The translations under genes and the position numbers were made by a program. From contig JACQNJ010000031.1 in the NCBI GenBank assembly GCA_016203115.1, positions 1 through 53,614 of the forward strand: a stretch of DNA of 53,614 bases. Reading direction: 5' to 3'. Shown in pieces: positions 6,727-15,307 of the stretch (within the stretch, counting starts at the first letter, position 1; each line of letters begins with the position of its first letter). Source of the DNA: Candidatus Woesearchaeota archaeon (lineage in GTDB: Archaea > Nanobdellota > Nanobdellia > SCGC-AAA011-G17 > GW2011-AR20). The notes under the pieces were generated by a model that did not search any database, had not been told where the DNA came from, and saw nothing but the letters and a program-made list of their open reading frames with translations.

Positions 6727-8112
6727 TTAGCTTCCTCCCATCATCTTTCTCATTGCAGGATGCATGTCAAGCATATGATCTTGCGCAATTCTCTCATAGA
6801 ATGTATAAATTATCATGACTGTTAAAAGAATACCCGTACCATTAGATAAAGTTCCAGAAACATCTGCAAAAGCCGCTAAGAATGCTACAGTAAGCGCCCC
6901 CATAATAGTTAAAGGAAAAATATATCTTTCCAATATCCTCTCCAGCACCCTCTCATCTCTCCTAAATCCTGGAATTTGCAAGCCTGAAGCCATCAGCTGT
7001 TTTGCCTGAGATGCAGCATCCATTCCAGAAGTTTGTACCCAAAAAATAGAAAAAATAACAGAACCTACCATTAGGAAGATAGCATAAGAAGCAGCATATG
7101 CTAGGTTGATAGGATCAAACACTCCATTAATAAGCGTGCTTACAATGTTTGGTGGGAAAACCCACATAACAAACCCGGATGTAGGGGTATTCCCAGAGAA
7201 TGTTCCTAAAAAAGGATGCCCGCTTTTCTGAAGTAAACTCGCCCATAGTTGAATATTGGCTAATAAAGCTGCAATGAGAATAACAGGGATATTAGATGTA
7301 TATAAAAATTTAAGGGGCCATCTTATCCCATATCCTCTTACCTTTCCAAAAGACAAAGGAATCTCTACTTTCATTGATTGCGCATAAACTGCAATAGCAA
7401 AAACAATAATAGTTGCTAAAATAGCACTAGCAGCTAACATAGCTCCGTTGACATTCCCATTTGCTAAAGAATAGAAAAATACTAAAAGCTGCCCTACAGG
7501 AGCTTGACCAGAACCAAAAGCAATATCTCCTAAAGAATTCAAAGGAGAGAACATTCTTATAAAAATTTGTGATGATACTCCTGCAGCAATGAATAGTGAT
7601 ATTCCAGATCCAAATCCCCATTTATTCATAACTTCATCCATATAAAGGATTAATATTCCTCCAATAAACAATTGGAAAACCAAAATCCATGGAGAAAATC
7701 CAACAGCCGGAGTTAATCCCCCCAAGAAAACAAAAATAATTGCTTCAAAGATAATGAAGAATATAGATAAAACTTTCTGTAGCCCCTGAAAAAATTTCCT
7801 TCCATCTTTAGTTGTTGTGTCAATCTTTAAGATGCCAGATCCAGATAGCAGCTGCAAAACTATAGATGCAGTAACAATTGGCCCTATGCCCAAAGTAGTT
7901 AAAAATCCAAACTGCGCACCTAAGATGATGGATAAAAATTCAAAGTTAGCCAATGCAGCTTCTTCTAGTCCATAAAGTGGCACAACACCTAAGATAAAGA
8001 AAGCAATAAGTATAATTAATGTCCACTTAAGCTTTTTATTGAAGGGTAGATGTTTTTCAGTTGGACCTATTACTTCGGGTAAGGTAGATATGATTGAATT
8101 AAAAAATCCCAT
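6727..8112 (-). CDS. secY: Preprotein translocase subunit SecY
   Basis: This 461-residue polytopic protein shows the ten-helix SecY pattern. Family marks include the first helix after KLKWTLIILIAFF, the plug-region GAQFGFLTTLGIGPIVTAS, the STIYLQ-like SIVLQLLSGSG, and the C-terminal cytosolic loop with GFRRDERVLERILERY. SecY forms the central pore through which secretory and membrane proteins pass with SecE and Sec61beta. It lies at the end of the spc cluster right after uL15, as in most archaea. SecD and SecF are also in this window. Confidence 0.97.
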   Translation of the reverse strand: MGFFNSIISTLPEVIGPTEKHLPFNKKLKWTLIILIAFFILGVVPLYGLEEAALANFEFLSIILGAQFGFLTTLGIGPIVTASIVLQLLSGSGILKIDTTTKDGRKFFQGLQKVLSIFFIIFEAIIFVFLGGLTPAVGFSPWILVFQLFIGGILILYMDEVMNKWGFGSGISLFIAAGVSSQIFIRMFSPLNSLGDIAFGSGQAPVGQLLVFFYSLANGNVNGAMLAASAILATIIVFAIAVYAQSMKVEIPLSFGKVRGYGIRWPLKFLYTSNIPVILIAALLANIQLWASLLQKSGHPFLGTFSGNTPTSGFVMWVFPPNIVSTLINGVFDPINLAYAASYAIFLMVGSVIFSIFWVQTSGMDAASQAKQLMASGLQIPGFRRDERVLERILERYIFPLTIMGALTVAFLAAFADVSGTLSNGTGILLTVMIIYTFYERIAQDHMLDMHPAMRKMMGGS

Positions 8113-8113
8113 C

Positions 8114-8563
8114 TTAATTACTTAAACTTCCACCTGCTTTTTCTATCTTTTCTTTTGCTCTCTTGGAAAACAAAGAAACTTTAATGTCTAAGGCCTTAGT
8201 CACTAAACCAGCACCAAGGACTTTATTATACCCCAAGTCAGACAAATCAATGATGTATTTGTCTCTATCTTTTTTTACAAGATTTTTGGCAACATAAAAA
8301 TCAAGTTTTTTCTCTAAATCAAAAACATTTATCGCATGAATTTTCTTAACAACCTTTTTTGGCCTATGAAATCCGCTCTTTCCATAATATGCATTCCCTA
8401 CAGTAGTAAGTATGCTTGGCTTTTTTTGCCCAGCTCTCTTTCCAGTTCCAGCCATACCAAATCCCCCTCTGTTTCCAGAGCCTCTTCTTTTCTTTTTAGC
8501 ACCGCCTCCGTGTGTATGGCTTCCTCTGTAGCGTACAGCTTTTTTTTGTTTGTTAATTGGCAT
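8114..8563 (-). CDS. rpl15: Ribosomal protein uL15
   Basis: The N-terminal half is the extended glycine- and lysine-rich arm of archaeal uL15 (RYRGSHTHGGGAKKKRRGSG). The C-terminal globular half carries the KVLGAGLVTKALDIKVSLFSK signature. uL15 threads through the 23S rRNA core near the peptidyl-transferase region. It directly precedes SecY with a one-base gap, the conserved order. Confidence 0.96.
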   Translation of the reverse strand: MPINKQKKAVRYRGSHTHGGGAKKKRRGSGNRGGFGMAGTGKRAGQKKPSILTTVGNAYYGKSGFHRPKKVVKKIHAINVFDLEKKLDFYVAKNLVKKDRDKYIIDLSDLGYNKVLGAGLVTKALDIKVSLFSKRAKEKIEKAGGSLSN

Positions 8564-8564
8564 A

Positions 8565-9035
8565 TTAAATCATCCTTTGTAATAGACTATTAATCTTATC
8601 TTTTCTATATCCTAAAACTCCACCCATAGAAAAAGGTTTTTTTATCCCTCCTCTTTCAAACCCCCTTAAAGGAGGCCTTAGCTTAAAAAAAGATTTTAAT
8701 CCAGGAACATCTTTAAGATTCCTTTTTCCTTCATACAGCTGTTCAGCAAAACCTTGAATGTCTACATTTATTTTTTCTTTTATATAGGCGTTATCAAGTT
8801 TTTTATTCCCAGGTAGTTTTCCTCTTTCATCTAAAAGCTTAGTTAAAGTAGCCTTATCAATCTCTCCCCAGGTAGTATAGTCTTTAATCTTTTTTAGCAT
8901 CCCTATGATCTCTTTATTATTATCCACAACGATACAATGATATTTATTATAAATTTTAAGAATGTGCATAGCACTTTCTATTCTTCTGTTGACACCAGCT
9001 CTTCCTCTCACGCGAATCACAGCAAGTTTACTCAT
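8565..9035 (-). CDS. rpl30: Ribosomal protein uL30
   Basis: Starting MSKLAVIRVRGRAGV, this 156-residue protein is the long archaeal/eukaryotic form of uL30 (eukaryotic L7-like), with the DYTTWGEIDKATL segment and a C-terminal RPPLRGFERGGIKKPF arm. Bacterial uL30 is only about 60 residues. Its start overlaps the end of uS5 by eight bases, which implies coupled translation. Confidence 0.95.
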   Translation of the reverse strand: MSKLAVIRVRGRAGVNRRIESAMHILKIYNKYHCIVVDNNKEIIGMLKKIKDYTTWGEIDKATLTKLLDERGKLPGNKKLDNAYIKEKINVDIQGFAEQLYEGKRNLKDVPGLKSFFKLRPPLRGFERGGIKKPFSMGGVLGYRKDKINSLLQRMI

Positions 9036-9777
9036 TTCTTCCTCTTATTATCCCTAAATGTTCTACATCTTTGTTTGATATTTTGGTTTTGGACAACTCT
9101 TTGAAAGCATTAAAACAGGCTGTTACAAGATTTAGTCTATTCTTAGAATTCATGGCATTTGCATAAATGTCTTTTATGCCCGCCAAATCCAAAACTTTCT
9201 TGCATTCTTCTTCAATGCATAATCCAGTACCCATAGGAGCAGGAATCAATTCTATTTGAGCAGAACTGCATTTCCCTGTAGTTTTAAAGGGTATAGAATG
9301 GGAAGCCCCACATCCACATGCCCAGCTTCCGCATCCTCTTCGGATGTTCATCAAATTTAATTTAGCAGCTCTCAATGCTTTTTCTCTTGCAGGCATTGTT
9401 TCTTTGGATTTCCCAAAGCCTATCCCTACATAGCCGTTTTTATTTCCAACAACAGCTAGACAGGCAAAGTTGGGTTTATTCCCTTCTTTAGTTTTCTTTT
9501 GAGTTTGTCTCCAGATGCTTTTCTTCCCTCCACCAAACTTTCCTTTTGATTGCCCTATAGATAGTAAAGTAGACTGTAAATCAGGAACAAGCATGTCAAC
9601 AATTTGGGGTTCCAGAAGTTTGACTCCTTTAGTGAGAATCTCTTCAATACTTTTAATTTCCCCAGATTTTACTTTTCTGCCTATTTCCGTCTTAGGGGCC
9701 CATCCTTCTTTATCAAATCCTTTTATAACAACTCCTTCAGGAGGCTCTACAACAATGACTTTTTCTTCTTCTACCAT
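9028..9777 (-). CDS. rps5: Ribosomal protein uS5
   Basis: The protein has the double-stranded RNA-binding-like S5 fold (about residues 92-160), including GNKNGYVGIGFGKSKE, and the C-terminal S5 domain with PAPMGTGLCIEEECKKVLDLAGIKD. uS5 lies at the mRNA entry of the 30S subunit and affects decoding accuracy. A long N-terminal region (1-80) is typical of the archaeal/eukaryotic form. The segment RGCGSWACGCG carries three cysteines, common in archaeal uS5. Confidence 0.96.
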   Translation of the reverse strand: MVEEEKVIVVEPPEGVVIKGFDKEGWAPKTEIGRKVKSGEIKSIEEILTKGVKLLEPQIVDMLVPDLQSTLLSIGQSKGKFGGGKKSIWRQTQKKTKEGNKPNFACLAVVGNKNGYVGIGFGKSKETMPAREKALRAAKLNLMNIRRGCGSWACGCGASHSIPFKTTGKCSSAQIELIPAPMGTGLCIEEECKKVLDLAGIKDIYANAMNSKNRLNLVTACFNAFKELSKTKISNKDVEHLGIIRGRNE

Positions 9778-9778
9778 T

Positions 9779-10357
9779 TTATTTGTTCTCTATTTTCTTC
9801 TTGATATTTTCAAAATTTTTACCAATCTCTTCAGGTTTGACATTCTGCTTGATGTATCTTGAAAATTGTCTATTGTATTTCTCGGAATTACCTATTTTTA
9901 AAGCATACTCTTGTATATGTTTTCCCATAATCCTGCCCTCAGAAGGCAAAACATCTTCATTCACAGGAATTTCTAAACCTGCATCAATAGCTCCCTTTAG
10001 GGTAGCATAAAGTGAAGAGCCTTTAAGAGAAGAATGTAGGCCAATATCTAAGATAGCAGCCTTGATTTTGTGAGTATGAGCTTTATAACCAAGTAAATAT
10101 CCAAGCAAATAAGAAGATGGCAAATTATTAGTGTGATACCCCCACCCAAGTTTCTTCAGATCCGCTGTTGTAGCAGATACAATCACCCTATCTCCTTCAG
10201 GAACATACTGAATAAGCTGGGCAATAACAACATTTGATTTCTTTCTTATAACAAATCTTATCTTTTTTGAAGTGAGAAGCTTTAGTCTAGCTTTATAATC
10301 TGTTTTTCCTTCTCTTTTTCTTCTCAAGAGAACTGTATATTTTCTACTGTGTGCCAT
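9779..10357 (-). CDS. rpl18: Ribosomal protein uL18
   Basis: The sequence has the archaeal/eukaryotic uL18 pattern: RRKREGKTDYKARLKLL at the start, a nucleotide-fold-like core with AILDIGLHSSLKGSSLYATLKGAIDAGLEIP, and a basic C-terminal helix. uL18 binds 5S rRNA with uL5 in the central protuberance. Its start overlaps the end of eL19 by 14 bases. Confidence 0.96.
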   Translation of the reverse strand: MAHSRKYTVLLRRKREGKTDYKARLKLLTSKKIRFVIRKKSNVVIAQLIQYVPEGDRVIVSATTADLKKLGWGYHTNNLPSSYLLGYLLGYKAHTHKIKAAILDIGLHSSLKGSSLYATLKGAIDAGLEIPVNEDVLPSEGRIMGKHIQEYALKIGNSEKYNRQFSRYIKQNVKPEEIGKNFENIKKKIENK

Positions 10358-10802
10358 GTTTTATAAGCTCATGCTCCTCCATATACATCTTAATATGTCT
10401 TCTACTTCTAAAGAATCCACCTTTAGATTTTAAGTATATTCCTTTGTAAGTTTTTGAGTCAATTAACCCTTTATCGTGGAGTAATTTCAGGAACGCTCTT
10501 TGGATTCTTACTCTTCTAATCCACTGTGTTTTCCCAGGTGTTCTAGAATTTTTCGATCCTTTTCTAGAACCCATTCCTTTTCTTCTTCCTTTTTTCTTCT
10601 GAACCAAATTTTTTCTTGCCCTTACGCGGGATTGCAAGTTTATACTCTTCTTGGCAATAATACTCTTTCTAATAAGAGCTTTAACATCACTGCTAGTGAT
10701 AGCATCTTTTATTTGAGATAGGGAATTAACATCAAACACTATCTTGCTTACGCTCGTTTTTAGAATCCTTGCTGCCAATCTTTTCTGCAATCCGAGATCC
10801 AT
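10344..10802 (-). CDS. rpl19e: Ribosomal protein eL19
   Basis: This basic, largely helical protein opens with LGLQKRLAARILKTSVSK and contains the eL19 signature RKGMGSRKGSKNSRTPGK followed by W-I-R-R-V-R. eL19 is specific to archaea and eukaryotes and bridges subunits near the exit side of the 50S particle. The gene lies between eL32 and uL18 in the standard order. Confidence 0.96.
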   Translation of the reverse strand: MDLGLQKRLAARILKTSVSKIVFDVNSLSQIKDAITSSDVKALIRKSIIAKKSINLQSRVRARKNLVQKKKGRRKGMGSRKGSKNSRTPGKTQWIRRVRIQRAFLKLLHDKGLIDSKTYKGIYLKSKGGFFRSRRHIKMYMEEHELIKHGTQ

Positions 10803-10803
10803 C

Positions 10804-11301
10804 TTACAATCCCTTCTCCAGTACTTTTCTCTTTTCTTCTTTTTCCCTTTCTTTCTTTTCTTCTTCAGTTAATATTTTCTTCTTTTCCTCAGCTACTACT
10901 TGTTTCTTTTTTTCTTCCTGCTTTTTCTTATTCTTCTTTTCTTCAACATTCCTGAGAAACAAAACAGAGTCTTTTATATTCAAAAATTTAATATGAAGCT
11001 CATGTGCTTTTTTCACAAGTGCAATTTTTTTCTTCATCCCTACACCAGATGCAATTACGCCTATTTCTTTTTTAGTGTCTAATGCATTTAATTCTTTAAT
11101 AGCATGAATCAAAACAAGCTTCATTCCATTGATAAGACCCTTTCTATCTTTGCTTAAACCATACCCTATCTTAGGGGTTAATCCCTGCCCTCGTTTACAG
11201 AGCCTTAATTTAGAATGAATTCCGCGTGGTCTTCTCCATGCACTTCCTAAGCTCTTAAAATGCACAGATTCATGCCTTACAAACTTTCTTTTTGTGTTCA
11301 T
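10804..11301 (-). CDS. rpl32e: Ribosomal protein eL32 with long charged tail
   Basis: Residues 1-115 are eL32: KFVRHESVHFKSLGSAWRRPRGIHSKLR and the globular part through IGVIASGVGMKKKIALVKKA. The last 45 residues are almost only Lys, Glu, Gln and Val, a low-complexity extension beyond the usual family length. Similar tails occur on eL14, uS3 and uL22 here, so charged C-terminal extensions seem to be a trait of this ribosome. It overlaps uL6 by four bases. Confidence 0.94.
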   Translation of the reverse strand: MNTKRKFVRHESVHFKSLGSAWRRPRGIHSKLRLCKRGQGLTPKIGYGLSKDRKGLINGMKLVLIHAIKELNALDTKKEIGVIASGVGMKKKIALVKKAHELHIKFLNIKDSVLFLRNVEEKKNKKKQEEKKKQVVAEEKKKILTEEEKKEREKEEKRKVLEKGL

Positions 11302-11846
11302 ATGACAGATTTTCCCCCCTTGCTGACTATGTAAATTCCATCTTGAAAAACTCTTCTGTCTTTATCAGTAATCCTTGTGCATTGCTCAATATTAGCCGCA
11401 GTTTGCCCTGCAATTTCTTTATTAACACTAGTAACTGTAACTTCATCTCCCTTAATAACAACTGTAGATCCCTCTACAATTCTAGCTTTCCTCGGTACTT
11501 TTTCCCCGAGAAAATTTTTTACAATAATGCTATTTTTTTCTAATGAGACATTCATAGGAAAATGCCCGGAGCATATTTTTAATTTGTACTCGTACGGCTT
11601 CAAAGTACCTTTAATCATATTCCTAATGTGCGCTGCATTTGTATTTATCAGTCTTTTCTCTCTTTTAGTAAAATCTCCCTTAGAAAAGAGGATAATAGAA
11701 CTATTTTCTTTTTTAATCCCAATAACAGCATTTCGAATAGTCAAAATGTTTTCCCCTATAGGCCCAACTACTTTAATTGTTCTTGCATCTATTCCAACGT
11801 CGACATTTTCTGGAATACTAATTTTTTTCTCAGGAGTTTTAGCCAT
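11298..11846 (-). CDS. rpl6: Ribosomal protein uL6
   Basis: Two repeated L6 folds are visible: the first starts with the ISIPENVDVGIDARTIKVVGPIG strand set, and the second has the GEKVPRKARIV and NIEQCTRITDKDRRVFQDGIY parts. I placed the start at the ATG at 11846 (MAKTPEKK), one base before the uS8 stop, because the longer frame from 11879 would only add eleven residues overlapping uS8. uL6 binds near the sarcin-ricin loop. Confidence 0.95.
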   Translation of the reverse strand: MAKTPEKKISIPENVDVGIDARTIKVVGPIGENILTIRNAVIGIKKENSSIILFSKGDFTKREKRLINTNAAHIRNMIKGTLKPYEYKLKICSGHFPMNVSLEKNSIIVKNFLGEKVPRKARIVEGSTVVIKGDEVTVTSVNKEIAGQTAANIEQCTRITDKDRRVFQDGIYIVSKGGKSVI

Positions 11847-11847
11847 A

Positions 11848-12240
11848 TTAATAGACGTAAGATAGTAATCTTCCTCCATACCCTTTTTCTTTTGATTCTG
11901 AATGAGTCATAATGCCTTTAGGAGTGGAAACAATTATAATGCCAAAGTCTTTTGCAGGTAAATACCTTTTCTCATATTTTTCTATACTCTCTTTTTTAAA
12001 TGAAAATCTGGGTTTAATTACTCCGCACTTGTTTATCCTCCCTAAAAGGTCAATGTGTATGATCTTAGATTTTCCATCTTCAATTATTTTAGATTCCCCC
12101 AAATATCCATTGTCCTGCATGATACTTAGAACTGCCTTTACAGTTTTTGACATAGGTTTCACTATACAGTCCTTCTTTCCTACCTTGTCACAATTATGAA
12201 TTTTTGACAATACATTTGCTAATGGGTCATTCATTGACAT
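11848..12240 (-). CDS. rps8: Ribosomal protein uS8
   Basis: This 130-residue protein starts [22 protein letters not shown] and ends with [26 protein letters not shown], the highly conserved archaeal uS8 C-terminus with its ST-KG-MTH motif. uS8 binds helix 21 of 16S rRNA early in 30S assembly. The gene sits between uS14 and uL6 with minimal spacing. Confidence 0.97.
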   Translation of the reverse strand: MSMNDPLANVLSKIHNCDKVGKKDCIVKPMSKTVKAVLSIMQDNGYLGESKIIEDGKSKIIHIDLLGRINKCGVIKPRFSFKKESIEKYEKRYLPAKDFGIIIVSTPKGIMTHSESKEKGYGGRLLSYVY

Positions 12241-12241
12241 T

Positions 12242-12472
12242 TTAGTTATATTTCCTGAATCCTATTTTCTTTGCATTTTCTCTGAAGCATTGTCTACAGA
12301 GATTTATGCCATATTTTTGAATGTGCGCACCTGATCTATCGCATATGCCGCATCTCTTGACATTTCTCCCGAAATCTCTCTTTTTAGGCGTATTGTGCTT
12401 GATAAATTTCTGCAGCTTTGCAGGCTTTACTTCGAGCTGCTTAAACACCTTTGTATGGCTGCTATATGTCAT
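12242..12472 (-). CDS. rps14: Ribosomal protein uS14, zinc form
   Basis: The C-terminal half contains the two CxxC knuckles of zinc-binding uS14, CGICDRSG and LCRQCF, with the conserved [11 protein letters not shown] stretch. An N-terminal portion of about 22 residues makes it longer than the usual 50-56 residue archaeal form. The start overlaps uL5 by 11 bases. uS14 joins the 3' domain of 16S rRNA in the 30S head. Confidence 0.92.
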   Translation of the reverse strand: MTYSSHTKVFKQLEVKPAKLQKFIKHNTPKKRDFGRNVKRCGICDRSGAHIQKYGINLCRQCFRENAKKIGFRKYN

Positions 12473-12998
12473 TTTTCGTCTTGCTCTCCTTAGGTATAAT
12501 AGTCACATTGAACTTATTCTTAATGAACATCATGGCATCTTCCCTTGAAACCATATGGTGCAAAGGTATCTTAGTCCTCATCATTCTTCTATGCTTTATT
12601 CTAAAACCAGGCCTTTTTAAAGTAACCGCAGCCTCTAAGCCAATGATGCCTATCTCTGCATTGTATTCTACTTCTGGAATGTCAATGTATTCAGGAATAC
12701 CAAATGAAAAATTGCCAAATTTGTCAAATTTAGATTCTGCCAATGTATTATTTGCAGCAGCCAATAATCTCCTCAATACATTTTCAGCAATTTTCCCTCG
12801 TAAAGTTACCTTGGTTGCAATTTCTAATTTAGGTCTTACTCCCCAAGTAGGAATTCTTTTCATTGTTCTTGTTTTTACAGGTTTAGTCTTGGTAATAGTA
12901 GTAAGAAGCCTAGTAGCTTTCTCTAATTTGTCCCCTGTCCCTCCAACTCCGATATTCAAGGTGACTTTCTCTATTTGTATCTCTTGCATGAGGTTCAT
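12462..12998 (-). CDS. rpl5: Ribosomal protein uL5
   Basis: The sequence opens with the uL5 strand IEKVTLNIGVGGTGDKLEKA and carries KPVKTRTMKRIPTWGVRP and GFRIKHRRMMRTKIPLHHMVSREDA, all standard for archaeal uL5. It binds 5S rRNA and touches P-site tRNA. It overlaps eS4 by four bases upstream and uS14 by 11 bases downstream. Confidence 0.97.
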   Translation of the reverse strand: MNLMQEIQIEKVTLNIGVGGTGDKLEKATRLLTTITKTKPVKTRTMKRIPTWGVRPKLEIATKVTLRGKIAENVLRRLLAAANNTLAESKFDKFGNFSFGIPEYIDIPEVEYNAEIGIIGLEAAVTLKRPGFRIKHRRMMRTKIPLHHMVSREDAMMFIKNKFNVTIIPKESKTKNDI

Positions 12999-13687
12999 TT
13001 TTCTATGAATTTATTTTCAATAACAAATACGTATTTTTTTAAAGTTTCAAACTGTGAATCTTTAGTCTTAACCAAAACTCTATCTTCATTCAAATTTTTT
13101 TCTTGGATTATCTCTGTTACTTTGCCATAGGCTCCCATATGTTTTCCTCCAAGAAGGAAAACCTCGCAGCCTTTTTCAAGCTTTAAATGATCATGTATAG
13201 AACTCTTGCTAATATCAAGAACAACAGTATCTCCTGTTTTATACACATCTTTATCAACAAGAAGGTTCCTGCTGTCAATAAGGTTTAATTGTATTTTTTT
13301 GCCTTTCAAAATTTTCTTACCTATAATCTTAGAAGGTTTTAAGTTTTCTAAATCTTTCTTTAATTCTATTAATTCAAACTTTCCATCTTTATTAATCGTC
13401 ATCCTATAAACTTCTTTAGACTCTGGAATTTCAATAATGTCCATAAAACCAATTCCTAGATGAGAATCACTAACCGGCTTCTTATTAACGAAAATAGACT
13501 TGCTGTTTAAAATATATCTAACTTCTCTAGTCGTAGAAGCATAATGCAGCATTTCTTTAACCATTAATGTGGAAGTGATGCATCTATATGTGGGATGTGC
13601 ACCTGAATTCGGTCTCGCAGTCCACTTAGTTTCCTTTCTTTTGATTGGCCAATTTTTTGGCGCTCTGCTTCTTGATAGGTGTGCCAT
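12995..13687 (-). CDS. rps4e: Ribosomal protein eS4
   Basis: MAHLSRSRAPKNWPIKRKETKW is the hallmark N-terminus of eS4, so the start is firm. An S4-like RNA-binding domain (about 43-100), a central eS4 domain and a C-terminal KOW motif (about 174-205, GGKHMGAYGKV) follow. The first 62 bases overlap the end of uL24 in another frame, an unusually long overlap within the operon. Confidence 0.95.
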   Translation of the reverse strand: MAHLSRSRAPKNWPIKRKETKWTARPNSGAHPTYRCITSTLMVKEMLHYASTTREVRYILNSKSIFVNKKPVSDSHLGIGFMDIIEIPESKEVYRMTINKDGKFELIELKKDLENLKPSKIIGKKILKGKKIQLNLIDSRNLLVDKDVYKTGDTVVLDISKSSIHDHLKLEKGCEVFLLGGKHMGAYGKVTEIIQEKNLNEDRVLVKTKDSQFETLKKYVFVIENKFIEK

Positions 13688-14066
13688 TTTTTCTAGCTAA
13701 TGCCTTTTTTCTCCTTTCATCTGATAAATTTAATTCACTTATTAACAAGTTTGATGGGTGTACAGGATAAAACGATTTTGAGCCATCTCTCTTGGTCCTA
13801 TTTACCCCTTCAATCCATACTCTTGTTTTCTTAACAAAGACTTTTTCAATCTTTCCACTCTTGCCTTTAAACTGCCCTCTTAACACTTTTACAGTATCTC
13901 CTTTTCTAACAGGGATGCTTCTTTTTCCGTATTTTTTTATCAACTCTTCTGATAAGTGAGCAGCTAAAAATTTATACTTGATATGTAAAGGAGCATTATA
14001 CTGGTATTTTCTTTTCTTTCTAGGTTGTTTGCTCGATTTCCAGTAATTAGAAAATAACTTTTTCAT
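13626..14066 (-). CDS. rpl24: Ribosomal protein uL24
   Basis: The protein contains the KOW domain of uL24 (VRKGDTVKVLRGQFKGKSGKIEKV, about 67-90) after a basic N-terminal arm ending in YNAPLHIK. I took the ATG at 14066, one base after the uL14 stop, because upstream codons only add a hydrophobic stretch inside uL14. The basic C-terminal tail is encoded within the 62-base overlap with eS4. uL24 starts 50S assembly and lies by the tunnel exit. Confidence 0.94.
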   Translation of the reverse strand: MKKLFSNYWKSSKQPRKKRKYQYNAPLHIKYKFLAAHLSEELIKKYGKRSIPVRKGDTVKVLRGQFKGKSGKIEKVFVKKTRVWIEGVNRTKRDGSKSFYPVHPSNLLISELNLSDERRKKALARKNGTPIKKQSAKKLANQKKGN

Positions 14067-14067
14067 T

Positions 14068-14469
14068 TTAAACAACAATAGAAGCAATTTTAGCAATACC
14101 CGGCCATCGCTCTGCTACCTCCTTTGCAATAGCCCCTTTTACGATAGTTCCTTTAGGATTTCCTTTGTCATCCTTCAAAACAACTGCAGCATTATCTTCA
14201 AATTTTATTCTCTCTCCATTAAGCCTTCTGTATTCCCTCCTCTGCCTTACAATTATTGCTTGAACGACCTGGCTTTTCATTCCAGGTTTTCCTTTTACAA
14301 TAGAAGCATTTACCATATCTCCAATTCCAGCTGCAGGAACCTTTCCTTTTCTAGTCTTCAATCCCTTTACAGAGAATATTTTGATTATTTTAGCTCCTGA
14401 GTTATCACAAACAGGAACCTTAGCCTCCAAATTTAATCCTCGGGTTATTTTAGCAGTAAGTGATTTCAT
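14068..14469 (-). CDS. rpl14: Ribosomal protein uL14
   Basis: The barrel-fold protein has the uL14 signatures CDNSGAKIIKIFSVKG and the GIGDMVNASIVKGKP segment. It is 133 residues long, normal for archaea. uL14 contacts the 30S subunit and is the docking site of the anti-association factor aIF6. It overlaps uS17 by four bases. Confidence 0.97.
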   Translation of the reverse strand: MKSLTAKITRGLNLEAKVPVCDNSGAKIIKIFSVKGLKTRKGKVPAAGIGDMVNASIVKGKPGMKSQVVQAIIVRQRREYRRLNGERIKFEDNAAVVLKDDKGNPKGTIVKGAIAKEVAERWPGIAKIASIVV

Positions 14470-14789
14470 TTTTTTACAACCTCTAAAATGACAAAGTGCT
14501 TTGTTTTAGAAATCGGTTTTGTTTCGCCAATAAGTACAATATCTCCTATACCTGCATCAATGCATGGGGGATTGTGTACCTTAAGCTTACTCTGCCTTTT
14601 TTCATATCTCTCATATTTTGAGATATAGTGAAAATGATAGAAAGATACAGTAGCTGTTTTTGAAATATTCTTTTTAATAACTTCAACTTGCATTAACCTT
14701 CCTCTAACTCTTTGAATACCGTGAAAAGGACATTGCTTATCCTCACATGGTTTCTCTGGTAATTTAACATTAATACCTATTGTTTTCAT
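14466..14789 (-). CDS. rps17: Ribosomal protein uS17
   Basis: An OB-fold protein of 107 residues, with the archaeal N-terminal extension (CEDKQCPFHGIQRVRGRLM) and the HFHYISKYERYEKRQSKLKVHNPPC core of uS17. The end reads GDIVLIGETKPISKTKHFVIL. It binds the 5' domain of 16S rRNA. It overlaps the Rpp29 gene by four bases, the usual archaeal neighbour. Confidence 0.97.
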   Translation of the reverse strand: MKTIGINVKLPEKPCEDKQCPFHGIQRVRGRLMQVEVIKKNISKTATVSFYHFHYISKYERYEKRQSKLKVHNPPCIDAGIGDIVLIGETKPISKTKHFVILEVVKK

Positions 14790-15010
14790 ATTAATTCTTC
14801 AGGTCTTCTAATGACACTTTCTCCTTTTATGATATTGGTACCCATCTTGAAAGTTATTTGAGACTTTACTAATCTCTTGACTCCATTTTGTGTTTCAATC
14901 ACAAAAATATTTTTTGTCTCATCAATAACCTTGCCTGATAAACCAAGTAGACTTCTGTTTTGAGAGTCTACTATTTCTATCTTCATGCCAATCAAGGTGT
15001 TTTTTATCAT
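14786..15010 (-). CDS. rnp1: Ribonuclease P protein component 1 (Rpp29/Pop4)
   Basis: This 74-residue protein shows the Rpp29 Sm-like barrel: LIGMKIEIVDSQNRSLLGLSGKVIDETKN, then FVIETQNGVKRLVKS and a closing strand ending in GxxxxRRPEELI. Rpp29 pairs with Rpp21 on the RNase P RNA and helps mature tRNA 5' ends. Its place between aIF1 and uS17 is a conserved archaeal feature. It is at the short end of the family. Confidence 0.93.
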   Translation of the reverse strand: MIKNTLIGMKIEIVDSQNRSLLGLSGKVIDETKNIFVIETQNGVKRLVKSQITFKMGTNIIKGESVIRRPEELI

Positions 15011-15013
15011 TTT

Positions 15014-15307
15014 TTATCGAACATGCATAAAACCAAGTTTCGCAAGTTCTTCCTTAACTTTTGCTATGTGTTCCCCTTGCAATTCAATTTTGCCATCTTT
15101 AGTTGTTCCGCCGCAAGCAAGTTTTGCTTTTAAGGTTTTAGCAAGATCTTTAAGATTGATGTCTTTTTGATCCAAACCTTCAATAACTGTTGTCAACTTG
15201 CCAAATCTTCTTTTGACGGTCTTAACATTGATGTGTTGGTCTTCCTTTGCTATTGATTCGCAAACACATAGTTCCTTTGAAAGGCCGCATTTAGGGCATA
15301 TGTTCAT
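15014..15307 (-). CDS. Translation initiation factor aIF1 (SUI1)
   Basis: A short N-terminal zinc-like motif (CPKCG..ELCVC) precedes the SUI1 domain with [17 protein letters not shown] and [22 protein letters not shown], the conserved patches that contact the 30S P site. aIF1 monitors start-codon selection. The gene lies between uL29 and Rpp29, the normal archaeal position, and overlaps uL29 by four bases. Confidence 0.95.
   Translation of the reverse strand: MNICPKCGLSKELCVCESIAKEDQHINVKTVKRRFGKLTTVIEGLDQKDINLKDLAKTLKAKLACGGTTKDGKIELQGEHIAKVKEELAKLGFMHVR

Noticed and set aside
9515-9862. Long plus-strand frames opposite uS5 and uL18
   Set aside because: They are antisense shadows of well-identified ribosomal protein genes, with no start signals and low-complexity Ser/Phe composition.
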